Source: Opitutales bacterium
GTDB taxonomy: Bacteria > Verrucomicrobiota > Verrucomicrobiia > Opitutales > Seribacteraceae
DNA: 58,468 nucleotides
Assembly (NCBI GenBank): GCA_029254745.1
Contig: JAQWWZ010000003.1
Span: forward strand, 1-58,468
Direction of reading: 5' to 3'
Shown: positions 35,768 to 46,522 of the stretch, piece after piece
Position numbering within the stretch: the first letter of the stretch is position 1
Layout: every line of letters starts with the position of its first letter
Notes under the pieces: model-generated
Database searches by the model: none
What the model was told of the DNA's origin: nothing
Seen by the model: only the letters and a program-made list of their open reading frames with translations
Position numbers and translations under genes: made by a program

Positions 35768-35823
35768 TTTTTTTCTTTATCTCATTCCTCTTCCGGCTTT
35801 CGCCTCTGCGTAGTAACGAATAT

Positions 35824-37947
35824 ATGAATTTCAAAAGAGTTGGGCTCGCACTTTTAACTTTCTTAGCCTGTTTTAGTTTATCCCACGGTCAATTTGGATC
35901 TGCGGATTTAGTTTCTCTTTCGATCTCTTCCGAATGTGATGAGATCAAGCCTGGCGATTCCACTTCTCTGATGATTGAAGTCAAGGTGGAGCCAGGTTGG
36001 CATGCTTATTGGAAAACTGCGGGTCAGACGGGTTTCCCCACTTCTATTGCTTGGGATTTGCCCGAGGGAATCTCCCTGGGTGCCTTGCAGTTTCCTACGC
36101 CAAAGTACTATGAATTTCAAGGACTTGGGAGTTATGTGCACGAAAAGACTTTTGTTTTATTAGCTGAATTACAAGTGATGGAGGAGTGGAATGTTTCCCA
36201 GCCAGTTTCATTTACGGGTGAATTTTCTACCTTGGTATGTGATGAGGCAAATTGCATCCCTTTTCGCTCAGAACTCAAACTTACTTTACCAATTGGGAAA
36301 GTAACCAAAATAAATGGGCAAGCTTCTACAGTTCTTGCTGCAGCCAAATCTAAATTACCGGTATTTTTAGATAAAGAAAGCCTTACTTCTATTCACGCGA
36401 ATTCAGACTTTATTGATTTCTCCATTCAGAGTGCTCTTTTTGAAAACCGGGCCCCTCAAGATTTCTATTTTTTCCCTGAGGGAGAATTTTTTGAACATGG
36501 AACCCGTCAAAATTTTTCATGGGATGCCAATCTTTCCCGTCTTAGCTTGAGAATGAAGCGAAATGTAGAAGTTGCTGCTCCAAGCCGTTTACAAGGTGTG
36601 CTGGTACACCCTGAACTGGAAAGTGGTCTCAAGGTCGATCTAAGTTTAACGCAAGCGATTTATGGGCGTGATATCCCAAATCGAGCCCTTGCCACACCAG
36701 AAGGCCAAAGGCTTGATTCAGTGCAGGGATATCGATTGCTATGGTTTCTTTTAGCTTTCGTTCTTCTAGCTTTGGCGACATGGGTCTACGGAAAAACAAA
36801 TCAGCCCCATCATTCTAAGGAGAAGAAGGCAGCTGGGAAAGTGCTTGCGTTCCTTACCTTCCTCCTTGCTGTTTGGACAGGATACCCAAGCAAGGAAACC
36901 ACCCCGAATGGGCTTCAATGGCAAGTATGGTCACCAGAACTGGAAAGTAGATTGCGGGAAGAAGGGAAAGCAGTGTATGTCGATTTTACTGCCAAGTGGT
37001 GCCTGTCTTGCCAGGTAAATAAACGGGTATTTCAAACTCAAGATATAATCACTACTTTTGAAGAGAAGGGAATCACTCCTTTGCAAGCAGATTGGACGAA
37101 GCGTGGGGCGACTATCCTTACTGCCTTAAAGGCATACGGACGGGAAGGGGTACCCTTGAATATTTATTACCCTCCATCAAAAGAGGGTATTCCACTCCCA
37201 GAAATACTCAGCCAGGGAATCGTTCTTGAAGTGATTGATTCAGAAGAATCTTATCTTGTATCGGAAGCCAATGGTCTTTGGGCAATTCTTGGCTTTGCTC
37301 TGCTTGGAGGGATGATCCTTAATCTTATGCCCTGTGTCTTCCCCGTGATTGGTCTTAAGATCATGTCTTTTGTTAAGCAAGCCGGGGAAGATAGTCAAAG
37401 GGTCAAGCGACACGGCATGGTTTTTACCTTGGGTGTCTTGTTTTCATTCTGGGCTTTGCTTGGGGTGCTTCTTTTTTTGCGCGAAAGCTTGGAAGCAGAA
37501 CTAGGTTGGGGGTTTCAATTACAGGAACCTCTTTTTGTTTTTGCCCTTGCGGTTTTCTTATTCATTTTCGCTCTAAGCCTCAGTGGCGTGCTTGATATTG
37601 GAATGTCTTTGACTGGGATCGGGGCCAAGGTAACTCGTTCCAATGGCTACACCGGCTCTTTTTTTTCAGGTGTACTTGCGACCCTTGTGGCCACTCCTTG
37701 TATGGCGCCATTTCTTGGGGCTGCCGTGGGTGCTGCTCTGACGATGGACTGGGTAGGGGCTTACTTAGTCTTTAGTTTCATTGCCATTGGCTTGGCTTTG
37801 CCATACCTTGTATTGTCCTTCTTTCCCACTTGGATATCAAGGTTGCCGAAACCTGGTGAGTGGATGGATACTTTTAAGCAGTTTATGGCATTCCCTCTTT
37901 ATGCCACGGTTGCGTGGTTGCTCTGGACACTACAAAGCCTCCTGTAA
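35824..37947 (+). CDS. DsbD/ScsB-like thiol:disulfide reductase with permuted domains
   Basis: A 707-residue membrane reductase carrying electrons from the cytoplasm to periplasmic thiols. A signal peptide (about 1-22) is followed by a beta-rich N domain with cysteines in TLVCDEANC, two TM helices (about 300-350), a thioredoxin domain with WCLSC (C393, C396), and a multi-TM core with paired cysteines C504 (LMPCVFPVIG) and C626 (ATPCMAPFLG). In the usual ScsB/DsbD order the thioredoxin domain is C-terminal to the TM core; here it precedes it, and the protein ends right after the core (WLLWTLQSLL). All expected redox cysteines are present. Confidence 0.85.
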   Translation: MNFKRVGLALLTFLACFSLSHGQFGSADLVSLSISSECDEIKPGDSTSLMIEVKVEPGWHAYWKTAGQTGFPTSIAWDLPEGISLGALQFPTPKYYEFQGLGSYVHEKTFVLLAELQVMEEWNVSQPVSFTGEFSTLVCDEANCIPFRSELKLTLPIGKVTKINGQASTVLAAAKSKLPVFLDKESLTSIHANSDFIDFSIQSALFENRAPQDFYFFPEGEFFEHGTRQNFSWDANLSRLSLRMKRNVEVAAPSRLQGVLVHPELESGLKVDLSLTQAIYGRDIPNRALATPEGQRLDSVQGYRLLWFLLAFVLLALATWVYGKTNQPHHSKEKKAAGKVLAFLTFLLAVWTGYPSKETTPNGLQWQVWSPELESRLREEGKAVYVDFTAKWCLSCQVNKRVFQTQDIITTFEEKGITPLQADWTKRGATILTALKAYGREGVPLNIYYPPSKEGIPLPEILSQGIVLEVIDSEESYLVSEANGLWAILGFALLGGMILNLMPCVFPVIGLKIMSFVKQAGEDSQRVKRHGMVFTLGVLFSFWALLGVLLFLRESLEAELGWGFQLQEPLFVFALAVFLFIFALSLSGVLDIGMSLTGIGAKVTRSNGYTGSFFSGVLATLVATPCMAPFLGAAVGAALTMDWVGAYLVFSFIAIGLALPYLVLSFFPTWISRLPKPGEWMDTFKQFMAFPLYATVAWLLWTLQSLL

Positions 37948-37960
37948 ATAGGAGGCTTTG
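37933..37960. terminator. perfect hairpin across the dsbD-like stop codon
   Basis: An 11-bp perfect inverted repeat (arms 37933-37943 and 37950-37960) with a 6-nt loop that holds most of the TAA stop of the DsbD-like gene. It sits between that gene and the convergent PII gene ending at 37992. Neither side has a clear T tract, so it may be a bidirectional transcript-end or mRNA-stability hairpin rather than a classical intrinsic terminator. Confidence 0.55.
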
Positions 37961-37991
37961 TGATAAAAAATTAGGTATCTGAACTTCGAAT

Positions 37992-39763
<1,772 letters not shown>

Positions 39764-39861
39764 GGGCTGGATTTTTTTAGTTGTTTAAAATATGAGCACA
39801 TTCTTAAAGTTTTTCTGCAGAATCCGGCAAAAGCTTATAAAATGTTTACGATTCAATAGTA

Positions 39862-39877
39862 TGCAGGAATTAAGCCA
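39862..39877 (-). promoter_or_regulatory. sigma-54-like promoter of amtB (38357-39763)
   Basis: Read on the minus strand the 16-mer is TGGCTTAATTCCTGCA. It has GG and GC at the obligatory -24/-12 spacing and matches TGGC at the start and TGCA at the end of the sigma-54 consensus. The predicted transcription start is near 39850, giving an ~85-nt leader. It lies downstream of the terminator of the preceding operon. It is weaker than the match at 41860. Confidence 0.6.
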
Positions 39878-39940
39878 TGAATCATATTCATTATAAAAAT
39901 GAACAAAAATCATTCAAACGAATTCATGTTTTGAGAGACC

Positions 39941-39981
39941 CAAAGCAACAAAAAGGGCCCGATTCAAATGAATCGGGCCCT
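39941..39981 (-). terminator. intrinsic terminator after PII copy 2
   Basis: A perfect 12-bp GC-rich stem (39954-39965 with 39970-39981) and AAAT loop. On the minus strand the stem is followed by a T-rich run (TTTTGTTGCTTT), so this is a classical Rho-independent terminator of the 41798-40010 amt-PII operon. Confidence 0.9.
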
Positions 39982-40009
39982 CGTTGAATGTAAAACTAAG
40001 TAAGTTTAC

Positions 40010-40372
<363 letters not shown>

Positions 40373-40394
40373 TTAAGTCTGAAGGTTCCAGGAA

Positions 40395-41798
40395 TCAAGA
40401 ACTGTAAGCTTCTTGTCCATGCTCGCTAATATCGAGTCCGCGATCCTCTTCTTCCTCACTTACACGAACTCCCATAACTGCTTTTAATATGGAGAATACA
40501 ATGTAGGCAAAGATAAAGGCAAATGCACTTACAAGAAGCGCCCCTTTTAATTGAGTAGCGAAATCAAAACCATCGGCAAAGATTGCGGTGGCCACGGTGC
40601 CCCAGATACCACACACACCATGAACTGAGATTGCACCCACTGGGTCATCAATTTTAGCTTTGTCTAGGTAGATGATTGAGAAGACTACAATAATACCTGC
40701 AATGAATCCGATAGCTAAGGCACCTCCTACATCAATTACATCTGCGTTGGCAGTTATGCCGACGAGACCAGCAAGCAATCCATTTAACGCCATCGACAAG
40801 TCTGGTTTCTTAAGCATAAACCAGGATATGGAAATCGCTCCAAGTGCTCCAGCTGCTGCACCCAAGGTGGTGGTGGTGAATACAAGACCTAGTGTACTAG
40901 GCTCGGCAGAAAGTACGGATCCTCCATTGAAGCCGTACCATCCAAACATCAGAAGAAATACGCCAATGGCAGCAAGAGGGAAACTGTGTGCAGGGATTGG
41001 TTTAATACCATTTTCAGTGTATTTTCCCCTTCTTGGTCCCAAAACCAGCACACAGGCCAAGGCACCAAATCCACCAAAAGCGTGAACCACTGTAGACCCG
41101 GCAAAATCTTTAAAATCCATGCCAGCAAGAACACCACCACCCCAATGCCATGAACCAGCAATTGGATAAGCCACGCCTACAAAAAGAACGGCGAAAATCA
41201 TAAAAGAACTAAGTTTAACCCGTTCTGCTACCGCTCCGGACACAATCGTAGCACCGGTAGCTGCAAACATAGCCTGGAAGATAAAGTCTCCAAAGCCGGT
41301 CATGGCAAGCCCAAGGCCTCCATAACCCCAGGTGTTACCACCATCAGCATTAAGATCCCCGATCATACCACCCCAGCTGAACCATCCGTTAAATTCTCCC
41401 GGGTAGTGAGTGTTAAAACCAAAAAGAGCGTAGGTAATAACTCCAATGGATATAATAAATACATTTTTAAAGAGCACATTAACCACATTTTTTTGCTGGC
41501 ATAACCCTGATTCCAGTGTTGCGAATCCTAAATGCATTAGGAATACCAAAGCGGCTGCAATAACTGTCCAAAGCATAGAGGTTGTAAAGAAGTCGTAGGC
41601 TGGTGCGTATTCACCTTGTGCTTTGAGCAGTGCGTTGTAGTCATCAACGGGACCAGCCTCAGCTTCGACTGCTGCCGGTTCAGCGTGATCGTCAGCATGA
41701 GCTGGTAGGGAATAAGAAAGTAAAAGGGTGGCAGTAAGAAGTAAAAACTTCCAAGGGGCTGCACCCAAGACATTGTATTTTGTAAGTGTATAATTCAT
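40395..41798 (-). CDS. amt: ammonium transporter (Amt, cyanobacterial-like type)
   Basis: A 467-residue ammonium channel: signal peptide ending near AHA-DD (about residue 36), an acidic periplasmic stretch, then 11 TM helices. Pore histidines are in FAGSTVVHAFGGFGAL and ISVHGVCGIWGT. LGFATLESGLCQQKNVVNVL differs from the AmtB neighbour and resembles the Amt type of cyanobacteria and other phyla, so the two Amts are not a recent tandem duplication. The C-terminus GLDISEHG is the PII-contact tail. A near-perfect sigma-54 promoter precedes it. Confidence 0.93.
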   Translation of the reverse strand: MNYTLTKYNVLGAAPWKFLLLTATLLLSYSLPAHADDHAEPAAVEAEAGPVDDYNALLKAQGEYAPAYDFFTTSMLWTVIAAALVFLMHLGFATLESGLCQQKNVVNVLFKNVFIISIGVITYALFGFNTHYPGEFNGWFSWGGMIGDLNADGGNTWGYGGLGLAMTGFGDFIFQAMFAATGATIVSGAVAERVKLSSFMIFAVLFVGVAYPIAGSWHWGGGVLAGMDFKDFAGSTVVHAFGGFGALACVLVLGPRRGKYTENGIKPIPAHSFPLAAIGVFLLMFGWYGFNGGSVLSAEPSTLGLVFTTTTLGAAAGALGAISISWFMLKKPDLSMALNGLLAGLVGITANADVIDVGGALAIGFIAGIIVVFSIIYLDKAKIDDPVGAISVHGVCGIWGTVATAIFADGFDFATQLKGALLVSAFAFIFAYIVFSILKAVMGVRVSEEEEDRGLDISEHGQEAYSS

Positions 41799-41859
41799 TT
41801 TGTTACTTTTTGATTATCAATACTATAGTAAGTTTATAATTTAGGTTTGCGATGCAGGT

Positions 41860-41875
41860 TGCAAAAGCTGTGCCA
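41860..41875 (-). promoter_or_regulatory. sigma-54 promoter of the amt-PII operon (41798-40010)
   Basis: On the minus strand the 16-mer is TGGCACAGCTTTTGCA, matching the sigma-54 consensus TGGCAC-[AG]-N4-TTGCA at every specified position. The -12 GC is at 41861-41862, so transcription should start near 41850, about 50 nt before the amt ATG. Such promoters need an enhancer-binding protein such as NtrC, whose sites would be in the upstream region 41900-42200. Confidence 0.88.
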
Positions 41876-42020
41876 AAAAATAAAAAAGGTCAAAAATGAT
41901 CGAAAAAATAAAAAAGAATTATCATTTTTTCGAGTTATCCACTTTAATGACATCTTACTCCCGGTTGGTTGAGGTAACTGCACCCACCAAGGGCTGCTAG
42001 TCACCTGAAGGGATAAAGGT

Positions 42021-42147
42021 TGATCAGCTATGAAGACGAACAACTCAGCTAGTATTGGCTGATTTCTCGAAGAGGACTCCTTCTTGTTGTAACCGGACAA
42101 TGGATCAGCCTAAAGACTAACAACTGGTGTAGCAGGAAGGACTCCCT
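42021..42147 (-). repeat. two imperfect direct repeats with compensating hairpins
   Basis: Unit A (42021-42080) and unit B (42101-42147) share GATCAGC, then AAGAC-AACAACT, TAG and GGACTCC in the same order; B lacks ~20 nt found near the end of A. On the minus strand each unit has a small hairpin around a common GAGTCCT loop. Its 4-bp stem differs in both arms yet stays paired: CAGG/CCTG in B and GAAG/CTTC in A. That is the pattern of a conserved RNA structure, though two copies are weak statistics. Confidence 0.55.
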
Positions 42148-42256
42148 GTAAGGTCAAATGTAAGTATGTTGAAAACGATGTCCATGCAAAGCAGCTGGCT
42201 ATGCTTTTGCATGACAGGCCAATATCATCAGTGCGATATCCTAGGCGACAAGCGCC

Positions 42257-44041
42257 TTACCTGTTTTCTGCTGTCGATTTAACTTTGAGATCGCGAAGTT
42301 GGCGTTCAGTAACGGTCCCTGGGCTGTCGGTCATTAAGTCCTGTCCCTTTTGGGTCTTAGGAAAGGCAATGACATCTCGAATACTTTCCTTCTGGGCCAG
42401 AATGGTTACCAAGCGGTCGAGACCGAGAGCAATACCGCCGTGAGGTGGAGCTCCGTATTCGAAGGATTCGAGCATGTAACCAAATTGGCTTTTGACGATA
42501 TCTGCAGGAATATTAAGCACATCTTCAAAGATTTTCTTTTGGACATTTGGTTGGTGTATACGAATACTTCCACCCCCCAATTCGACTCCGTTAAGAACGA
42601 TGTCATAATGCTGCCCGCGTACCTTTTTCGGTTCAGATTCAAGTAACGGTAAATCCTCCTCAACCGGTGCAGTGAAGGGGTGGTGTGAGGCGACATAGCG
42701 ACCTTCCTCTTCCTCGAAATGCATCAGAGGAAAATCAATAACCCAGAGAAATTTCCACTCCTTGGGGTTGCGCAGTGCTTGGCCGCGTTTTTCTAGGAGA
42801 GTCGCAGCCTCAAGTCGAACACGCCCCAGGATGTTACAGGAACTTTCCCAAGCACCAGCTGCAAAAAAGACAATATCTCCATCTTTGACCTCAAGTTTAT
42901 TTTTGAGGGTTTCTTGCTCAGTATCCGACAAAAATTTTAGAATCGGGGATTTCCATTCGCCCCCTTCAGATTTGATGAAGGCGAGCCCTTTCGCTCCAAG
43001 GGACTTGGCGGTTTCTTCGAGGTGTTTAAGTTCACCCTGGGTGATATCAGCAAGTCCTTTAGCATTAAATGCTTTTACGCAGCCACCGGATTTTACGGTT
43101 CCAGCAAATACTTTAAAGTCAGATGAACGGAAGTCTTCGGAGAAATCATGAATTTCCATACCAAATCGCATATCAGGCTTATCGGAACCGAAGCGGTTCA
43201 TGGCTTCGTTAAAAGGCATGCGAAGGAAAGGCGTGGCAATTTCTTCGCCTAGAGTTTCTTTCCATACAGAGGAAAGAAGGCCTTCGATAAGGGCATACAT
43301 GTCTTCGCGGTCGATGAAGGACATTTCCAAATCGACCTGAGTAAATTCTGGCTGGCGGTCCGCCCGGAGATCTTCATCGCGGAAACAGCGGGCAAGTTGA
43401 TAGTAGCGTTCGATCCCGGCCACCATGAGCATTTGTTTGTACTGCTGGGGCGATTGTGGAAGAGCATAAAATTTTCCCTCATTTAAACGACTGGGAACTA
43501 GAAACTCACGGGCACCTTCCGGGGTGCTTTTAAAAAGCATGGGGGTTTCGATTTCGAGAAAGTCTTGTTTGTCAAAGTATTCCCGAATGGCCATGGACGC
43601 CCGGTGGCGAAGCTTTAAAGTATTTAAATTACTCTCACGTCGAAGGTCGAGGTAGCGATAGGTGAGACGAAGGTCTTCACCCACTTTATCTGCGGTTTCG
43701 TCCAGAGGGAAAGGAGGGGTCTTTGATTGGTTGTGTACGATGATTGAGCTGGCAAACAGCTCGATATCTCCGGTGTCCAGGTTGCTGTTTTCGGTGCCCT
43801 CATCACGGTTGCGAATTTCCCCTTTTACCTCAATCACACTTTCTGGTTTGAGCTTGGGGAACAGATCGGAGAGAGTTTGATTCTCAGGGTCGAGGACGAC
43901 TTGTGTCTTTCCCTCCCGATCGCGGAGGTCGAGGAAGAATACGCCCCCATGATCGCGTAGGGAATCAATCCATCCAATTAAAGTGGCGGGCGATCCGGCG
44001 TTTTCTTTGCGAAGTTGATTACAGTGATGGCTACGTTTCAT
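42257..44041 (-). CDS. aspS: aspartyl-tRNA synthetase
   Basis: A class II synthetase of 594 residues, the long bacterial type with a GAD insertion. Visible are the anticodon-binding OB domain (TLIGWIDSLRDHGGVFFLDLRD), motif 2 (RCFRDEDLRADRQPEFTQVD) and motif 3 (GIALGLDRLV). It begins MKRSHHCNQL. It is divergent from manC across 162 nt. It may be discriminating or non-discriminating; I cannot tell, and no gatCAB gene is in the window. Confidence 0.96.
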   Translation of the reverse strand: MKRSHHCNQLRKENAGSPATLIGWIDSLRDHGGVFFLDLRDREGKTQVVLDPENQTLSDLFPKLKPESVIEVKGEIRNRDEGTENSNLDTGDIELFASSIIVHNQSKTPPFPLDETADKVGEDLRLTYRYLDLRRESNLNTLKLRHRASMAIREYFDKQDFLEIETPMLFKSTPEGAREFLVPSRLNEGKFYALPQSPQQYKQMLMVAGIERYYQLARCFRDEDLRADRQPEFTQVDLEMSFIDREDMYALIEGLLSSVWKETLGEEIATPFLRMPFNEAMNRFGSDKPDMRFGMEIHDFSEDFRSSDFKVFAGTVKSGGCVKAFNAKGLADITQGELKHLEETAKSLGAKGLAFIKSEGGEWKSPILKFLSDTEQETLKNKLEVKDGDIVFFAAGAWESSCNILGRVRLEAATLLEKRGQALRNPKEWKFLWVIDFPLMHFEEEEGRYVASHHPFTAPVEEDLPLLESEPKKVRGQHYDIVLNGVELGGGSIRIHQPNVQKKIFEDVLNIPADIVKSQFGYMLESFEYGAPPHGGIALGLDRLVTILAQKESIRDVIAFPKTQKGQDLMTDSPGTVTERQLRDLKVKSTAENR

Positions 44042-44203
44042 GCCTAAATAATAAAACCTTTATCTCTTACCGAATCCATCCAACGATGGCAAGCGGGATG
44101 ACGGGGAGATCAGGGAATCAAGAAAGATGGTCTCTATAAATCAGGGGGAAGTAAACTTTTTGACTCGCTTTCATCTTCGCTTCCGCCATGGGTAGAGAGA
44201 GCG

Positions 44204-45286
44204 ATGAAAAATAGATATGTGGTAATCATGGCAGGTGGGCGCGGTGAGCGCTTCTGGCCCCAAAGCCGACTAAAACGCCCGAAGCATTTATTGCCAATAG
44301 TAGGGGATAGTGCGATGCTCGCACAGACCATTGCACGACTTGATGGATTAGTGCCTGCGGAAAGGGTTTTTGTTATCACCAATGCTGAGCAAAGAGATTC
44401 GGTGTTGGAAACCTGCCCAAGTTTGGTACCCGAACGGGTAATCGGAGAACCAGTCGGCCGAGATACTGCGGCAGCGGTGGGGTTGGCCGCATTATTGGTT
44501 GAGAAAGAGGACGAGGATGCAGCATTTGCTCTTTTACCCGCAGACCATGTAATTGAGGATGGGGCTGGTTTCCGATCTGTTCTATCCAGTGCCTTTGATG
44601 CTGCGGAAGCAGATGATTTGCTGGTAACAGTTGGGATAAAACCTAGCTTTCCGGCTACTGGTTATGGATACTTGCACTGTGGGGAAGAGGTCGTGAAAAT
44701 GACCAGTCGAGCCGTTTCAAAAGTCCAAAGATTTGTGGAAAAACCAAATCTCGATACCGCCAAGGATTATCTTGAAGACGGTCATTATTTTTGGAACGCC
44801 GGGATGTTTGTCTGGAGACCGAGTGTAATTCTTTCTGAGATCGATCGCTTAGTGCCCGACTTGTCCGCGGGCTTGCAGGAGTTACGCTCGTCCTGGGCAA
44901 AAACTTCAAATCTTACGGATGCAATGAGGGAAGTATATCCGAACTTAAAAAAGATTTCGATCGATTTTGCAGTGATGGAGCAAGCGAACCAAGTCGTGAT
45001 GTTGGAGTCAGATTTTGATTGGGACGATGTCGGAGAGTGGCCTGCAATTGCCCGCCATTATCCGGCTGATCAAAAAGGGAATGTGTTCAAAGGTGCAGGG
45101 GTTGCTATGGATGCTTCGAACAACTTAACCTTTGCCGAGCCTGGGCATTGTGTAACCTTACTTGGGGTGAAGGATTTAATCGTAGTCCAATCAGGGGATG
45201 CCACCATGGTATGCCACAAGGATTGTGCTCAGCAAGTCAAAGCTCTTGCGCAGGAGGTATCGGAGAAACATCCCCATCTTTCCTGA
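44204..45286 (+). CDS. manC: mannose-1-phosphate guanylyltransferase
   Basis: A 360-residue nucleotidyltransferase that makes GDP-mannose from mannose-1-phosphate and GTP. It has MAGGRGERFWPQSR and RPKHLLP (nucleotide and catalytic region), FALLPADHVI, VEKPNLDTA and FWNAGMFVW. The C-terminal isomerase domain of bifunctional ManC/AlgA is absent. GDP-mannose would serve cell-surface glycans and could feed the candidate mannosyltransferase at 29144, an inference from shared substrate only. Confidence 0.92.
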   Translation: MKNRYVVIMAGGRGERFWPQSRLKRPKHLLPIVGDSAMLAQTIARLDGLVPAERVFVITNAEQRDSVLETCPSLVPERVIGEPVGRDTAAAVGLAALLVEKEDEDAAFALLPADHVIEDGAGFRSVLSSAFDAAEADDLLVTVGIKPSFPATGYGYLHCGEEVVKMTSRAVSKVQRFVEKPNLDTAKDYLEDGHYFWNAGMFVWRPSVILSEIDRLVPDLSAGLQELRSSWAKTSNLTDAMREVYPNLKKISIDFAVMEQANQVVMLESDFDWDDVGEWPAIARHYPADQKGNVFKGAGVAMDASNNLTFAEPGHCVTLLGVKDLIVVQSGDATMVCHKDCAQQVKALAQEVSEKHPHLS

Positions 45287-45297
45287 TTTTTTTCTTC

Positions 45298-45735
45298 GTG
45301 CCAAACTATCTCGGAGTTGATTACGGAACCAAACGAATTGGACTGGCTTGGGCAGATGAGCTTGGTATTGCTTTACCGATCGGAGCGATTGCAGGAGTTG
45401 AATATAGTAGTCACTTGGAAGAGTTAAGGAAAGAAATTGAACAACGTGATATTGACGACTTAGTTGTAGGCTACCCCTTGCATATGGATGGAAAAGTGGG
45501 TAAGCGTGCGAAAGAAGTAGATCTATTCATTGACTGCCTAGAGAAAACCTTCTCATTGCCTGTACATCGGATAGATGAGCGCTTAACCAGTCTTGCGGTA
45601 GAGGAAGCGATAGGAAAAAAAGCCAAAACCAAAAAGGGAAAAGAAAGTGGTAAAGTAGATGCCGCCGCTGCTTGCCTCATCCTTAAAGATTTTCTAAGCC
45701 GCGGTTCCCGGGAGGGGATGCTTTCCTTTTCCTGA
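45298..45735 (+). CDS. ruvX: YqgF/RuvX-family RNase H-fold protein
   Basis: A 145-residue RNase H-fold protein implicated in pre-16S rRNA 5' processing. It has LGVDYGTKRIGLAWAD with the first acidic residue D8, VVGYPLHMDG, and VHRIDERLTS. I start it at GTG 45298, 11 nt after the manC stop; the open frame extends further into manC but without homology. truA begins 4 nt after its end. Confidence 0.88.
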   Translation: MPNYLGVDYGTKRIGLAWADELGIALPIGAIAGVEYSSHLEELRKEIEQRDIDDLVVGYPLHMDGKVGKRAKEVDLFIDCLEKTFSLPVHRIDERLTSLAVEEAIGKKAKTKKGKESGKVDAAAACLILKDFLSRGSREGMLSFS

Positions 45736-45739
45736 AATC

Positions 45740-46522
45740 ATGCCTCGAGGAACTCCAGATGGTAAGCCTCTCCGGTGGAAGTGTTTGTTGGCGTACGACG
45801 GCACTGGATTTGCGGGGTGGCAAAAACAACCTTCTGGGTTGGCGATTCAGGATAAGGTTGAAGAAGCTTTGGCACAAATTTTTGGAGCCAGAGTCCGGAC
45901 GATTGGCTCAGGGCGTACGGATGCTGGAGTTCATGCAAAAGGGCAAGTTTTTCACTTCGATGCTCCTTGGACCCATCCTATTTCATCTTTATTGCAAGCT
46001 TTGCGTACTCATTGCCCAACGGGAATATCTCCCCGGGCTATTTCCCATGTACCTAGTGATTTTCATGCCTTGCTTACTGCCCAGGGCAAAAGGTATTGTT
46101 ACCGGGCTTGTCAGGGATGGGCTCTGCCGGAGGTTGACCGCTTTGTTTATTCCCTGAAAGAAAAATCCGTTGATCTTGCCCTTATGCGGGAGGCAGCCAA
46201 AGCTTTTATTGGTGAGCATGATTTTTCTGCCTTCTCTGCAAGCCGAGGAGAAAAAGATAGGGGGGAGTCTAAAGTTCGGAAGGTGTGGAAGGTGAGCGTT
46301 GATGAACTTGACCAAGAGCTACAATTTATTGTCGAAGGCGGCGGGTTTCTTTACAAGATGGTAAGAGGTATGGTTGGAGCACTTCTCGATGTGGGATCAG
46401 GTAAACTCCTCCTTTCTGATATTCAAGAGATTTTAGAGTCCAAAAAACGCACTGGGCGTATTGTCAGTGCTCCGGCAAAAGGGTTGTGCCTTGAAGAAGT
46501 CTTTTATCATCCCTCGTTATGA
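45740..46522 (+). CDS. truA: tRNA pseudouridine(38-40) synthase
   Basis: A 260-residue TruA that isomerises uridines 38-40 in the anticodon arm. The catalytic aspartate is D61 in GSGRTDAGVHAKGQ. LAYDGTGFAGWQ, YCYRAC and LYKMVRGMVGALLDVG are diagnostic. It overlaps the comF-like gene by 4 nt (ATGA), so they are coupled, in a ruvX-truA-comF-accD-folC run. Confidence 0.95.
   Translation: MPRGTPDGKPLRWKCLLAYDGTGFAGWQKQPSGLAIQDKVEEALAQIFGARVRTIGSGRTDAGVHAKGQVFHFDAPWTHPISSLLQALRTHCPTGISPRAISHVPSDFHALLTAQGKRYCYRACQGWALPEVDRFVYSLKEKSVDLALMREAAKAFIGEHDFSAFSASRGEKDRGESKVRKVWKVSVDELDQELQFIVEGGGFLYKMVRGMVGALLDVGSGKLLLSDIQEILESKKRTGRIVSAPAKGLCLEEVFYHPSL

Larger units (their letters stand above)
41799..42256. 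promoter_or_regulatory. 458-nt noncoding region upstream of amt
   Basis: Lies between the end of aspS and the start of amt on the same strand. It contains the sigma-54 promoter (41860-41875), an A/T-rich block (41875-41940), two imperfect repeats (42021-42080 and 42101-42147) and a 9-bp hairpin with one bulge (42184-42192 with 42203-42212). An 88-codon open frame across 41834-42100 looks random and crosses the promoter. The repeats lie 145-290 nt upstream of the promoter, in the zone where enhancer sites are expected, but they look RNA-like. Confidence 0.6.

Noticed and set aside
41980-41998. NtrC-like half site TGCACC near the amt promoter
   Set aside because: The second half site does not match the GGTGCA palindrome well enough to call an enhancer.
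41834-42100. 88-codon minus-strand frame upstream of amt
   Set aside because: It runs through the sigma-54 promoter and one of the repeats, and its composition looks like random translation.
42184-42220. Additional sigma-54-like elements on the minus strand further upstream of amt
   Set aside because: The GG-GC spacing is wrong in one and the -24 GG is missing in the other; the site at 41860 is far better.
41941-42256. Possible tmRNA, RNase P RNA, 6S or SRP RNA in the noncoding region next to aspS
   Set aside because: Searched both strands by eye for their conserved blocks (tmRNA ends and tag, GAGGAAAGTCC of RNase P, the SRP tetraloop region) and found none.
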